Positions 1 to 18,900 of a stretch of DNA of 64,000 bases are shown one piece after another; position 1 is the first letter of the stretch; each line of letters starts with the position of its first letter. The position numbers and the translations under genes were made by a program. Below the pieces are notes generated by a model. It searched no databases and was not told the DNA's origin. It saw only the letters and a program-made list of their open reading frames with translations. This DNA is from Phoronis australis (taxonomy: Eukaryota > Phoronida > Phoronidae), in the NCBI GenBank assembly GCA_002633005.1, contig NMRA01000096.1, forward strand, positions 951,904 through 1,015,903. The letters are read 5' to 3'.

Positions 1-2558
1 GGGGGGGGGGGTTGAGCTAAAACTGAAATCATTATTCCTCAAGATTAGGTATACATCATCTTGGAACTTTAGGTTAACTTAACCAATTTTGACTTTAAAA
101 AAGCAAAGCTTTGTAAGCTTTGAAATGTGAACAAGGTCTGCCGGAGGATCTGTATTTTTTTCAACATATAATAATTTTTTACTAGTAATTCCCACAAACT
201 ATTCTATTCTTGATACACATGGCTAACCAAATAATGCAGAACATGAACCTTTTGATCTTGCGTGGCTTATGCTATAGGCCTACGTATAAAACATTTGCAG
301 TTTATGGCATGCATTTGAGAATACCTGCGTTCTTGCTTGGTTGACAAGCTTGAGCCTGTGAGGCAAACTTTATGAAGCATTGTAAAACTAATCGTCAAGA
401 AAATTGTCACTCATTCAAGGTATGGGTGATATGATTTACGATTTAGTTAAACAATTTGTTTGCTAGATACATGTATGAGTGATATTCTCAGTAGCAGCCA
501 ATCAAAAAGTGGACAAGGGTTTTAACATGATAAAAAAATTAAAACTTTGCTGATTGATTGCTTGATGTGACATTCAGTGAAGTCAGTGGTAAATGGCCAC
601 ACTGGAGGTAAGAAATTTAATCTTAAATACATACACCTGTATGGTTTTATGCTAGTGAAATAAAGCTTCTAGGTCCTTAAAAGCCCATTAAAAAAGACAT
701 AAGTCTGACTTGGGGGAAAAATCATTGCTCAACACATATCTAATGTATGTTTAACGTCATATGGAAAGTGACGTATTGTATCAAATATGCGCGATATAAA
801 GTCTACGGGTTGTTTTTTCACATCAGGTCATTAATGCCCAGAGCGTGGTATGGAGTAATAGCGAAATGTCTGTTTTAGCCCAAAATTCAGCTCTTCTCAT
901 CTTAGGAACTTGTCGAGGTCAGTTATGGTATGGTGAGTTGTCCAAATCAAAAGTTAACTTCTTTAACAGAATGTGAGCTTATACCCAGGTTTAGGTTATT
1001 TTGAAGTAAAAAATATGGCTAACAATTTTAAGACTGGTCAGCACGTCACCTATGGTCACATCATGTAGCCTAATCAATATATAAGAGTTAGAAAGCATGA
1101 AAATTTTGAGACATCCAGTTGAGAAAACAGATCAAGTATAAGAGTTAGTGTTAAAAGATTTCTGCCCCAACTGGGAGTCAAACCCGGCATCTTCTGCTAA
1201 CCATAAAGGATACTTACTAGGTTCTTGCGAGGTGTTTCTTCGACGGTTCTGGATCATTTTTGTTCTTTTTATCCAGTTGTCTGTTTTTCGCTCTTCAGAA
1301 TGTTCTTTTTGGAGAATCTATCCCTCTGGACAATACAACAGCGAATATTTTATAATAATGATAGCAACATTCACTTGTCAAATTTTTGATCATTTGAATT
1401 ATTAAAGGTGCAATAATGCCATCCCTTTTGTCAAAAACCAGCACTTTATTTGGGCCACTTACTGTTCTAAAACCAACCTCATCTTGTTGCTACCTCAGAT
1501 TAGTTTTTTTTCCAGAACAGACATTTCTTTATAGCTTCTGAAAAGGCTAAATACTGACTTGTCACTGAGAGTCATCTTACACACCGAACATGATCTCGAG
1601 CAATAATGAGAGGTCAGTTCTGCCCAATCCCAAAGATCACTTCTCTTCTGATTAAGTAAAATTTGATACCAGTTCCATAGCTAAGTGGTCTGAATCAATA
1701 GTCAGCTTCTTTGATGGATAGAAGGTTTATAACTGCTTCAATTTTAAATTTATGTACCTAAGGTAGTAATTCTTCCATCAATTTGTCGAACAAGAAATTT
1801 TTTTTTACAAAAATTTTCGAAAAATATTTCAACAAAAAGAAATAAGTATACTCTGGGATGGTTTGCACTCCGTAGCTGTCATAAAACAATGACACGTGAT
1901 TAGAGACATCATTTGTGGAACAGCCTTAGAAAACTGAAAAATGACAAACTTGGGAGTTAGTTGCATGAAATTACCGAAGACATACTGTATGCGCATATCT
2001 AGGTCTGCTTGCGTCTACATGAAGCTGCTCCTTTATCATGAATTCCACCTAACAGTTGCGCTAAAGCAACTTTTTGAAATATGCGTGCAAAGCTTTGCAT
2101 ATATATTTGTTTGAAAATGGTAGATCTTGGTGTGAATTCAGTTTAACAATGGACAAAAGATTTACTGAATCAGACGTTGTTATAATAGCTGCCAGAACTT
2201 ATGAGTGCAGCATAATATAAAATGCACAAATGATTTTGTATAAAATGCATTTGTTGGGATATAGGCATAGGGCCTGCTCTACTGTTTGTTTATTTTGCCA
2301 ATGTGGATTTAACTTAGCACAGGTTTTTGTTAAAATTAGAATGTTACAACAAGTGTTAAGTGCTAATAAAAAATCTACACTTGGCTAATTTCAAGTGGGA
2401 AAACCACTGACCATTCTATTAAGGAGACATGTTTTTAATTGATCATAATGTAATGATGCAATTATGAGATAATTTTGACCTGTCATCAAAAACACGGTAT
2501 TGTGTTTCACGGATCTTCTTTTCTATAAAATTTGTTTGATTTTTTCTTTTTGTTCCAG
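1..2558. other. Left flank / probable NAA20 intron, no coding exon found
   Basis: The window opens with 11 G residues, which looks like a contig-edge or low-quality artefact. The rest is AT-rich non-coding sequence. I looked for the missing first coding exon of NAA20 (expected to resemble MTTLR..FTCDDLF..FNN and to end in phase 2) and found no convincing match, so that exon is probably left of the window. Two repeat-like pieces are visible: a tRNA-B-box-like stretch near 1165-1215 read on the minus strand, and a dispersed-repeat copy at about 1599-1730. Confidence 0.6.
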
Positions 2559-5500
2559 GAACTTGGACCTACTTACAGAAACTGTATCCTTTTATATACT
2601 TATTTTTGAAGCGCAATATTTTGGTGGTTTCCACCATTCACAATGTGCATTGTGAACTGACTAGCTCTGAGGTTGTGTGAAAACTCAACTGGAAATCACA
2701 TGTTGGACATTTACTTAAAAGTAACAGTGGCAACAAAAACCAAATTTGTGCAAAAGTTTCATTTGCTGATGTATGCATATTCAGAGATGTATAGCTTCGA
2801 CTTGCGCGGTCTTTGAGTCCTGGCTTGAGTTTCTCACGACTGCTTTTTGGAAACTAATGTGTGTGTTGTAGTTAGTTGTTCAGTGTTCAAGTTATCCGAT
2901 GTTTGTTTTATTAGTTCTTTGCTCCAAACTTGGTTCAGGGCTTTTGAATTTGCTTAGTGTTTAAGCCAACGCTTCGCCCAATTACTGGCTGGAAGCCACT
3001 GATGCAGAATCTCACTATTTTTCAATGAAAAATATTGGTATTTGCTGGGTTGGTAAATAGCACACGTGTGGCCTGAGTTACAAGAATCTCACGAATGAAG
3101 CTAGCGTGGTCACGTTCTTCGCTTGCTATACATGGTGATATCGGGTGAAGTCTTGTGGGATGTTGCATTTCTGTGAGCCTCTGGCATTTTTGGAACGAAC
3201 ACCTGTGTTCGACTCTTTGAACATGTAGTTACTCAGGACATTCCACGTAGGAGGTAGGAACATTCAGTCACACACTGCACTTCGCGGGATGACCACACTT
3301 TCTCCCACAATTCTTTGACTTCCATTTCTCCGCCAGTTCCTTACCTCCTGATAACAGTATGGCCTCCCTTTCTACATGCAGTACCTTGCTCATTGGCCAG
3401 AGTACTTCCAAGTTGCAGAGTCACCTACTGGTGAAATCATGGGTTACAGTGAGTTAGAGTTGATATCATTCTGCATCTACAGTTGTAACTCAGTCCAAAA
3501 TTTTGGGGGGTACTCAAATGTTATTTCACCTACAGGTGATGGTGTAAAAGAAAGCCTTTTATTGAAAGGGTGTTAGAGCATTCAAACAAACCCTCTGGAT
3601 CCACCTCTGGTGACTTGCATGCAAATTTGCTTCATCAGTAAATCAACAGCTAATAACTTCGTATGACAAGGCCACTTCTTTTCTGGACGTGATTTTGGCT
3701 GATTGTGTGGATAAATATTTTATGGCTATCTTTCATCTTTCGTGTTTTTAATTTGTAAAAAATTGAAACAATGCAAAACTGTCTTAAATCTACCATTCAT
3801 GTGATATCAGTTTTCACTGGTATTTCGGCATGAAATTGTCGTCCATGATATTCTAACTTAAACTTATGACTGAGAGTCTCTCCTTTAGACATTTGTTCAT
3901 TTTTGCATTTTTCCATCTCCTGCACGATCAGGGTTTCGACAACTGCATGCATTCTCACTGCTTTCAGTCATGGGGAAGGCAGAGGGGCGTGGCGAGAACT
4001 GGCATGGTCATGTGACCGCACTGACTGTGGCTCCGGAGTACAGGAGGTTGGGTCTGGCTGCAAACCTGATGAATTACCTGGAGGAGGTATCTGATAAGTA
4101 AGTGTGGTAGCTTGATGATTTAATGTTTTTACTCGTAAGCAAAAGCTTCAAGTGTACCTGTCTCGTTTGGCAGATCATGCGATTGGGCTAAACGAAGATG
4201 AGAACCCAATGACGTTGCTTTGAATGAGCAAATGTTCCTGTTCTTTGACACGCGAACATGGTTCGTAATGGCTTTAAAGGGATTATAAACCTGTCTTGCA
4301 CCACTTAAACCTTCTTTTGTTTGAGACCTCATCGCTTGCTATTATGAAATTGGTCTCAAAGTGGTCCAAATCAAAAATTCTTCGCTACTTGGCTAGAACG
4401 TGGGTTTGTAACCGTTTATGGTGTTGCTGCCTTCATAATAACTCACTGATCATTTCCAGGAAGCACTGCTTCTTTGTGGATCTGTTTGTCCGCGTGTCCA
4501 ATGAAGTGGCCTTCAAGATGTACAGTCAGCTGGGCTACTCAGTTTTTCGGCGAGTTATAGAGTATTACACAGGCGATCAGGATGAAGATGCATTCGGTTG
4601 GTATCATACTTCACATACATTAGGCAGTTATAACAATTCTGGACCCGGGCCTGATATTTTAACTGGGGATCAAACTCAAAAATATTTTCAACATTCTTCA
4701 TTCTGCTTTTAATGTGTTTCTGAGATAGTTATGTATTATTCAGTAATTAGTTAATACTTTAATACAGGGCTCCAGCATTTTGAGACCACATTTTTCTCCA
4801 CCGGATAATAGGTATCAAACTGGTTCTCAATATTCCTGACCCCTGTAGCTTACTAAATGTACTCAAAAATATAATGGATTATGCAAATGAGTGTATGGTC
4901 CTAATTTGCACTTGATGACCCCAAGATTTGAGTTACAAATTCGAGTGAATTCGAAATTTCGAGGAAAAACTTGAAATTTTGAGTTCAGAGTCAACAAGCT
5001 TTCCTTGTCTTGTTTTCTTGTTGAATAAACACCCCAGGCAATTATTCAATGGAGAACATTAATCAAGAGGGTTTCCAGTGAGTGTTTTGCAAATGTGTGT
5101 CATACATGCATAGGGGGTTTTTGTTCAATGAGGCTTTAATTTTTTCAAGCTGTAATAAGGTATAAGGGTGCTAATTAAATAAAATAAATTATATGTTAAG
5201 AGTGGTAATAACTATTCACTACTGCTGTGTAATGCTCTGTGCCTGTTGTGGTTTGTATACGTCTCATTGAGGTTATGTATGACCTTATCGTCACATCCTT
5301 GACTTCAACCAAATCGATCTATGAAACTATAGACTTTGATTCTCAGTCAAAGTACATTTTTTTCAGACTGTAGATAGCATGTCGAATTTGATTTTTTGTA
5401 TTCCAATCTGCCATTTATTGGGTCATGTGACCCAGCCCTGTCTTTTTAGTAAAAGTTAGCAAAGAATGGTGCGATCATAGCAAAACTGTACAATGGTATC

Positions 5501-6321
5501 AATACCATAACCAATTGTCGTTTGCTATAAATGTTCAAAAATGTTGTTAAAGTTTTCTAAATTATAATTTCATTTTTGTTTAAAATGCAACTTATCAGTT
5601 ATACTTTAACACTTCTTCTGGGAACTCCTTCAGAAAACTGTTGCGACTTAAAAGACATTTTCACTCTCCCACTTCACCTGTGCTGAACAAAGGTTTAGCC
5701 AAGTAATTAAGTGGCCTCACAGTAAACAAAGGTTTAGCCAAGTAATTATGTGGCCTCACAGTATACAAAGGTTTAGCCTAGTAATTATGTGGCCTCACAG
5801 TATACAAAGGTTTAGCCTAGTAATTATGTGGCCTCACAGTATACAAAGGTTTAGCCTAGTAATTATGTGGCCTCACAGTATAGAAATAATGTATAGCAAT
5901 TAAATAGTGACTCGTAGTTATTTGTACATTCTCAAAACAGTTTTTGTTCAAGTTGAAGTTATAAGTTATTGTTCATAAAATGTTGTGTGGAGTTCACGAC
6001 CGAATTTCTGACTTAACTTTTCATGAAACAGACCCCAGATCTCTAGGACGCTACTTTAGTCTGAAGTGTTGTACTTCAAAACATTACGGGCTCTTCACAG
6101 TGTTTAAGAGCTGCTACTACACATACGCTTCCAGTCAAATGATAATAGAATCTTATACCTTCCTTCCGAATGAGACTTGTGTCTTGTTTTGGTTACAGTA
6201 ATAACCACATAACGTCAAGAGTTTCGTCTTTTCAGACATGAGGAAAGCCTTGTCACGAGACGTTGAAAAGAAGTCTATCATCCCAGTCACTCGGCCTGTC
6301 AGACCTGAGGAGCTCGACTGA
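2559..6321 (+). CDS. NAA20: N-alpha-acetyltransferase 20, NatB catalytic subunit (5' end missing)
   Basis: NAA20 is the GNAT-family catalytic subunit of NatB. With NAA25 it acetylates nascent proteins starting Met-Asp/Glu/Asn/Gln at the ribosome. Coding exons seen: 2559-2583, 3358-3448, 3968-4097, 4460-4596 and 6236-6321. They join in frame with AG/GT borders and give 155 residues plus TGA; the human protein has 178, so about 18 N-terminal residues are missing. Recognisable blocks are NLDLLTETYG, QYLAHWPEYFQVAES, IMGKAEG, WHGHVTALTVAPEYRRLGLA (containing the acetyl-CoA motif RRLGLA), FFVDLFVRVSN, YSQLGYSVFRRVIEYY and the C-terminal DMRKALSRDVEKKSIIP. The first exon starts with one base of a split codon, so the preceding exon must end in phase 2. 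The gene converges on ALDH9A1. The identification is very secure; only the 5' end is open. Confidence 0.94.
5687..5881 (+). repeat. Minisatellite, 39-base unit x 5
   Basis: Five consecutive copies of a 39-base unit beginning acaaaggtttagcc and ending cctcacagtat lie in the last NAA20 intron. Copies 3 to 5 are essentially identical and copies 1-2 differ at a few bases (ccaag for cctag, aagtgg for atgtgg). A single diverged unit with the same downstream context occurs in a GFM2 intron at about 18040-18090, so the array looks like an expansion inside a dispersed repeat. Confidence 0.93.
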
Positions 6322-8382
6322 CCATAGCCTGGCTTTCACAGACTGGATTGTCCATAGCTTGTTTCGTTCTGTTGTGTCTTGTATCCCTCGAAAAGATTGT
6401 GGAACCACTTTTTTCAACCAGTCACTTGGTGTCTGTTGTCACTGGCAGATATTCAATAATGAAAGTTATTGTAAGGGGGGGGGGGCTAAACATTGTTTTG
6501 GAAGAAAAAATGGATGTCCTCATAAGCACTAAAAATGGCATGCTGGTGGTACATTTTGGGTCTTGTCCACAGGGGAACATGGGCCTCCTGAGCCTCAATC
6601 CACCCGTGGTGTTTATTGACAACTTACAGGATTGACATGTAAATACAGCAAGCTCTGCTTCAGCAGGACAAAAATGGACATCTTCAAATTAAGTTGTAAT
6701 AAGAATGAATTGCTTTTATTATTAAGCAAAAGACAACACCTATGAACTCAAGTCTGACTACAATATATCCTTGCCATTGTTTTTGAATTTGATCTCATAA
6801 GAGGGGTTGTTTTGTCCTGTTTGTTGTGTATTGCACAAATCTGACTTTGTCTTTTGGTAAAGAAGTTGTGTAGGCAACTCACACAGCCAAGAATAGAGCT
6901 CAGTATAGTAGTAATACCAAACAGGCATCTGAAATGACCACATCCGGGAACACTACTCATTGTTGAGTCGAGTCAGACAAGTGAAGAATACTTGTATTGC
7001 ACTTTCTGGGCTTTTGCAGTATTTGTATTTAACTCACTGAGCCATAGAACTTTGTTGGCATAAGGCTCACAAATGCCTTATTTTCACGTAAATCAGTGAT
7101 AAATAACTGTCACAGCAATGATAAAGGTACCTTTGGATGTGTGTACTAGAGGGCAGGCACCACAGAGCGAGACTGGCGTTGTGGTATTCAAGGTTGTGGC
7201 TATTGTATCATGTGGTTAGTTAACTTAAATTCTTAGTGTTTGTGTTTCAGCCTGTGAAAGCCTTAGATTGTATTGAATTGTGTACATTGTTTGAATGTAT
7301 TGTACTGTTATAATAGAAAAATACCATGATCTTGATTGTTACATTTTTATTTAATAACATTTCAAGACAGTGAAAATAATTTAAAATTTACAAATTACAG
7401 TAGAATTACAGTAAATGATCATGCTATGGAGACCTGCATAAATACCAAACATTTACATATTCAAAACAAATTACTTTAATCTTGCCAGTCACAGAATTCT
7501 TAACAACTGCCTGAATGTTTGCGGGATAGTTGAGCTGCATAACACAATTACACTGTGATGGATAGTCGCACATACTCGAGATAGTCAAAATTCCGGAACA
7601 AATGGCAAGTTTCGTGGAAGGTATGAAATTTCACACCAGTGCACATTAAGGAGATGGTGTCAAGATAAGATCTGTGTTATGAAATGACAGTTGCTCTTTT
7701 AAGGTGATAATAGTCTAGTGTGCAGATTCGAAAATTTCATGCCCGTCATTTTGCATCATGTACAAGGAAATTGCAACGGTTGACACAATTTTGGAAATAA
7801 GCAGGTTCATGCACACAGTTCGCTTTGCTTTGTTTAACGTAAACAACTGACCTTGGCAATTCTCGGCCACAAGGCATCTTTTACAGGCAGCTCAATACTG
7901 CTATACAATAAATCTTGATTTGTTACCCAACAATAATTTTGAGATCTGCAAATTAATGCTTAACTCCATAACTTGGCTAGGTTTGAGAAGACATTTTAGC
8001 ACTGAAAGCAAGTGGGCTTAACGCATAGAATATAATTTTATAGAAAACACTGGGTTCACACCCGACTGGTACTTCAGTGCAGCTTCATTCCTTAGTTAAG
8101 GAGTTGCACCACACTGAATGACGCCAACCTCAAAAGTTGTATGGATACCACATCTGTATCTGAGCAATCTGTTGAATTAACCTTTCCTAATTGTACAGAA
8201 TTACATTGCTGCATGATTCCAAGAAATGATTTAGTCAGAACAGCCAATGTTAGTCATTTCAATATAACCTTCCTTGATCTGCATGTCATAGTTCAGAGGT
8301 CGGTGTCAAATGACATCTCCAAGTAGACTCAATTGACCTCCATGTAATAGTTTAGAGTTACCCAACTACTCTTTTCCAATCA
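6322..8382. other. Convergent intergenic region (3' UTRs of NAA20 and ALDH9A1)
   Basis: About 2 kb lies between the NAA20 stop (6319-6321) and the ALDH9A1 stop (8383-8385). It should hold both 3' UTRs. A run of G occurs near 6476-6486. A minus-strand AATAAA at 7346-7351 is a candidate ALDH9A1 polyadenylation signal. Short ORFs here have no recognisable domains and I treat them as chance. Confidence 0.6.
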
Positions 8383-14985
<6,603 letters not shown>

Positions 14986-15907
14986 CCTGGTAGACCTAAA
15001 TAGAAATATTTGTCAACATACCATCCATATCAGATGTAACTGAATACATCGTTTCAGTTGTATTTGTAATACTGAATGTATTGCTTCAAGAAACTATTAG
15101 CTTGTTTAGTATGACGTTATTTTGACGTTTTAGATAAAATTAAAATCCGATCTTCTCAACTCCATGGGACAACTGTTGTGGGAGCACACCGCTTAATCCA
15201 AACACAAAATTTTGAAAAACTTTCAAGAGGTAAAATGCCATTATGGTAACCTAGGAATCAGAAAAAAGTCAAGACCTGCAAAATTTTCGAAATTTAACAG
15301 GACTTAATTTACATGTAGATTACCGAATGCACCAGGAGCACGTGCAATGTTAAAAATGGCCAGTTGCCGATTTGAGCAAGTGAACAAAGCACTGCTCGAA
15401 AAAAAGTTTGATTACGCCACAGAAGTATTTGTTTGAGTTGTAAGGATAAAGACATTGAGGACTAACTTATTGTGTGTCCCCCTGCAATAAAACGTGACTT
15501 TGATGTTTTAATCAGCGTGACGCTACTATAGGAGTTTCACCGTCTTTACTAGCACCAGTCGAGACGTGGCACTGTCTCTACCTGTCTTGTACTACTACTA
15601 CTAGTACTACTACTACTACTACTAGCTCTGCAGCCGGTTATCTACCACTGTACCAGGCATGACATGAGATGAGTGATAGCCAAGGCGTGAGTGGTAGTGT
15701 GTGACTTGTCACACGGGCCTTCACACACACAATCAGTTAAGATTAACAATACTGGATATATGCTGTCAGTTCGACTAACCGTGATAACAGTAGTACCTTT
15801 AGAAATCAACCCAAAAGCCAAACGACAATTCTTTTTGGGGCAGCTTCTACGGTCCAGCTACTGTCGCCGTCTGTTGGTTACAAAACAAACCTCGTTTTGA
15901 TACCAAC
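14986..15907. promoter_or_regulatory. Shared head-to-head promoter region of ALDH9A1 and GFM2
   Basis: The start codons of ALDH9A1 (14985, minus) and GFM2 (15908, plus) face away from each other across 922 bases. The interval must contain both 5' UTRs and transcription starts unless a distal non-coding exon exists. It has no recognisable coding exon, and I cannot place a TATA box or exact start sites. An ACT/CTA trinucleotide tract lies at about 15590-15625. Confidence 0.6.
15590..15625 (+). repeat. (ACT)n trinucleotide microsatellite
   Basis: About a dozen act units, interrupted by two tag-containing variants, lie within the presumed bidirectional promoter. Length variation between alleles would be expected. 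Confidence 0.85.
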
Positions 15908-18900
15908 ATGTCTGCGCCCATGACGCATTCACGAGTTAGGGCACTTAGTAGAAATCGTGCCCTTTGTAGGGCGATTTTTTACCCTAGAGGCATTCAGTCG
16001 TCTCGTCTATATTTCAGTAAATCGGTGTGTAGTGAACCCATTAAAATTCGGACATTTTTCTGTAAGAAATTCAGCGTTTCCGAGGTTTTGAGCTCGGCTG
16101 TTCGCTCCACACATTCCGTCTCATTCGACGACCGTGACATCCAGGCCATTAGAAACATTGGTATTATGGCGCATATTGATGCGGGAAAGACTACAACTAC
16201 AGAAAGAATGTTGTTTTACTCGGGGTCATCTAGACATTTGGGTAACGTATGTGTAAACTTGATGCGCAAATGTTTCATTGTCACTGCGCTGTGCTGCTCT
16301 CTATCGGCTCGGCAGATTTGTTTTGGAGACCTCCAAGGCAAAAGATGTTCATGCTCTGCTAATTGGCACTGTAGTAATTGCCTGATCCGAGAATCAAATT
16401 GGCTATCCTGATAATACTGACAGGCATGTTAACCATTTTGCTAATTGTCAAGTGCCCCTTAGCGAATGGCTACTATCAGAGGCTTCATGGGAAAGGCACA
16501 TCTACAACATTCCCCTCTTTCCTGCATAACAGGCATGCCTCCTGGTTGCAGATCTTGGCAACACCCTGGCGTCCTGGAATTTGCCCTTAGCAACATTCAC
16601 TCATTTATTAGGTGTCCTGGAATTTGCTTAGTTTTAGCAAACCCGTGTGTTCTGAGCCCTCACCATCTGAGGTCCGTGCTAGAACTAGTTAGCAATGGCT
16701 CACCAGTATATAATTCATGTGCCTACTAAGCCAGTTGTAGTAATTGCTGAGGTAACCTAACCCAGGAATTGAACAGGTCAGCAACCCTGATAAAACCGGC
16801 AATCATTACTTAACCATTTGCCTAACAATTGCCCATTAGCAACTGGCCAATAGAGGCTCAGTTGATCCACTGGAAGCACATATAACAGCGTTTTAAATGA
16901 AAACATGAGGAAATGAGTGCCTTGAGAAAAAATAGCCCTATTAATGTGATCTTTCCAATTCCCTGTACATATTATTTTTAAAGATCCATTGAATCTCAAA
17001 GTAAGGGCAACACTTTTTGTGCTAAATGCAACAAGATGGTAACTACTGTAAGTTTGTGCCGTTTTGCATATTATGTTCATCCAAGACGCACAAGATACAC
17101 AGTTCTAATCACAAAGCAGAGGGTGATGGGTGTGACAAGCTAACATCTAAATTACTGCGCCACATAGTTGTGATTAATACTCAGGGTTTCAAAATTATAA
17201 AGTTGAAGACTGTCTATTTCTATTCAGTCATAAATAAGCTCTTCTGTTGCAGGAATCAAATGTAAGATGATCCAGTTCGTTGGATAGTTTATGTTTAACT
17301 TATTCTTCCTGTGCCTATACAGATAATTGTATTTGTCCACAGGTGTTTAGTAACACAACTGGAATTCTGGAGTCCAGTATGCATTGTCCATCAGCTCCTG
17401 TATGCTGTCCTACTATAGGCATTGATATCCTGTGACTGGCCACTTGGTTATTTTTTCTTTGTTTTGCTTTGTTTAAATTTACAAATACTGCAACTTGTGA
17501 ATCCAGTTGTTTTTTTGTAAGGGACAATGTATATTCAAATTTTCAATCATAATGTTTAACCTTTGAATCGTGAATTTTGCAGGTGATGTTGACGATGGCG
17601 ACACAGTCACAGATTACATGCAGCAAGAAAGGGAGCGGGGCATCACAATTACTTCCGCTGCCGTCTCCTTTTTCTGGAATAAACACAAAATTAATCTTAT
17701 TGATACGCCAGGTATAGATTTTAATTTTGATTGGATTGATTGCTGTGTTGACGTTTGTGCGATCTCGTCAAAAGTTTTGTCCACTGATTTCCAAGTGGAT
17801 GACAATTTTTTTCTCCTGTTGCAGGATATTTTTCAAAGAGCAGTTTATTGTTCAAGTGTTCAGAAATGAATATTAAAAATGGGAAAAATCTGTTGAAACT
17901 GAAAAAGATTTACAGCATCATTGTCTAACTGCTGTGTTGTCCATTAAGTGTGTACAGTGTGTGGGTCTCTTCTGGGTGTTTCATGAAAATGACTGAAGTT
18001 TTAAAACAGAAATTTGGTCTTTCTTCACATTTGCTGGATATAGGTTTAACCAAATAGTTATGGGCACATCACAATCTAGCAATAATTTTTAAATTAAATT
18101 ATGACAGTATTTAGTCATTATGTGTATTTTCTAAGAGTTTTAGCAATTCTGATCAAATTGTTTTGAAGAAATAGTTGAGTGGAGTGTAAGACCAAATTTC
18201 TGTCTTAAGTCTTAATTCACTTTTCCTGTAACTGAGACCCTAGCAGACGAGACCCTAGTGAAGACGTGCAACAGTGATTGATGTACACCGTGATAAGTGA
18301 ATTGTTTTATGAGTCACACTGGTGTTGTCATTTCAGGTCACGTTGACTTTACTGTTGAAGTCGAGAGGGCGCTACGAGTACTGGATGGAGCTGTGGCTGT
18401 ATTTGATGCTTCTGCAGGTGACTGTCATTGATATTATTATGGTATGAATTCGTCAGTTTGGGACACGAAATTTGGTTTGTCAATTTCTCAACAAATATAA
18501 CATTTCAAGAAAATTTACTTTGCTTTAGCATGGTTTGTATGGCATAGCTGTTAGCAAAGAACATTTTGAGCATTCGCAACAATGTGGTTAGCCTCTGAAA
18601 AATAGAAATATGGCAATATCAACAATTATTTTTTGTCCCAAATTGAGAAAAATTTACCATACAACTACTTCTACATGTTCTGCCTCTGTTACTCCTACAA
18701 TCACTTTGTCCATAAATACCACACCGCCTGCTGTGATTCTGTGACATTTACCCACAATGCTGTATTTCAGTGGAGCACTAGGTGGTGATTGTACACTGCT
18801 GCTGTGCTAATCACTATTTTACGGCAAAATTATTCTGGGATTTGTCATTCTTGTCTTGATGAAGTTTTACTGCAACTGCATAGTGAATTTTAATGTAGAC

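Noticed and set aside
593-607. ATGGCCACACTGGAG followed by gtaag as NAA20 exon 1 (MATLE resembling MTTLR)
   Set aside because: It ends in phase 0 while the next exon (2559) needs a phase-2 donor, and the conserved FTCDDLF block is absent.
1367-1405. Open frame containing ATFTCQIFDHLNY, superficially like the NAA20 N terminus
   Set aside because: It stops immediately, has no donor at the right place and matches only a few residues; treated as chance.
5687-5881. Five regular 39-base units as a possible CRISPR array
   Set aside because: The units are contiguous with no spacers and the DNA is animal; it is a minisatellite.
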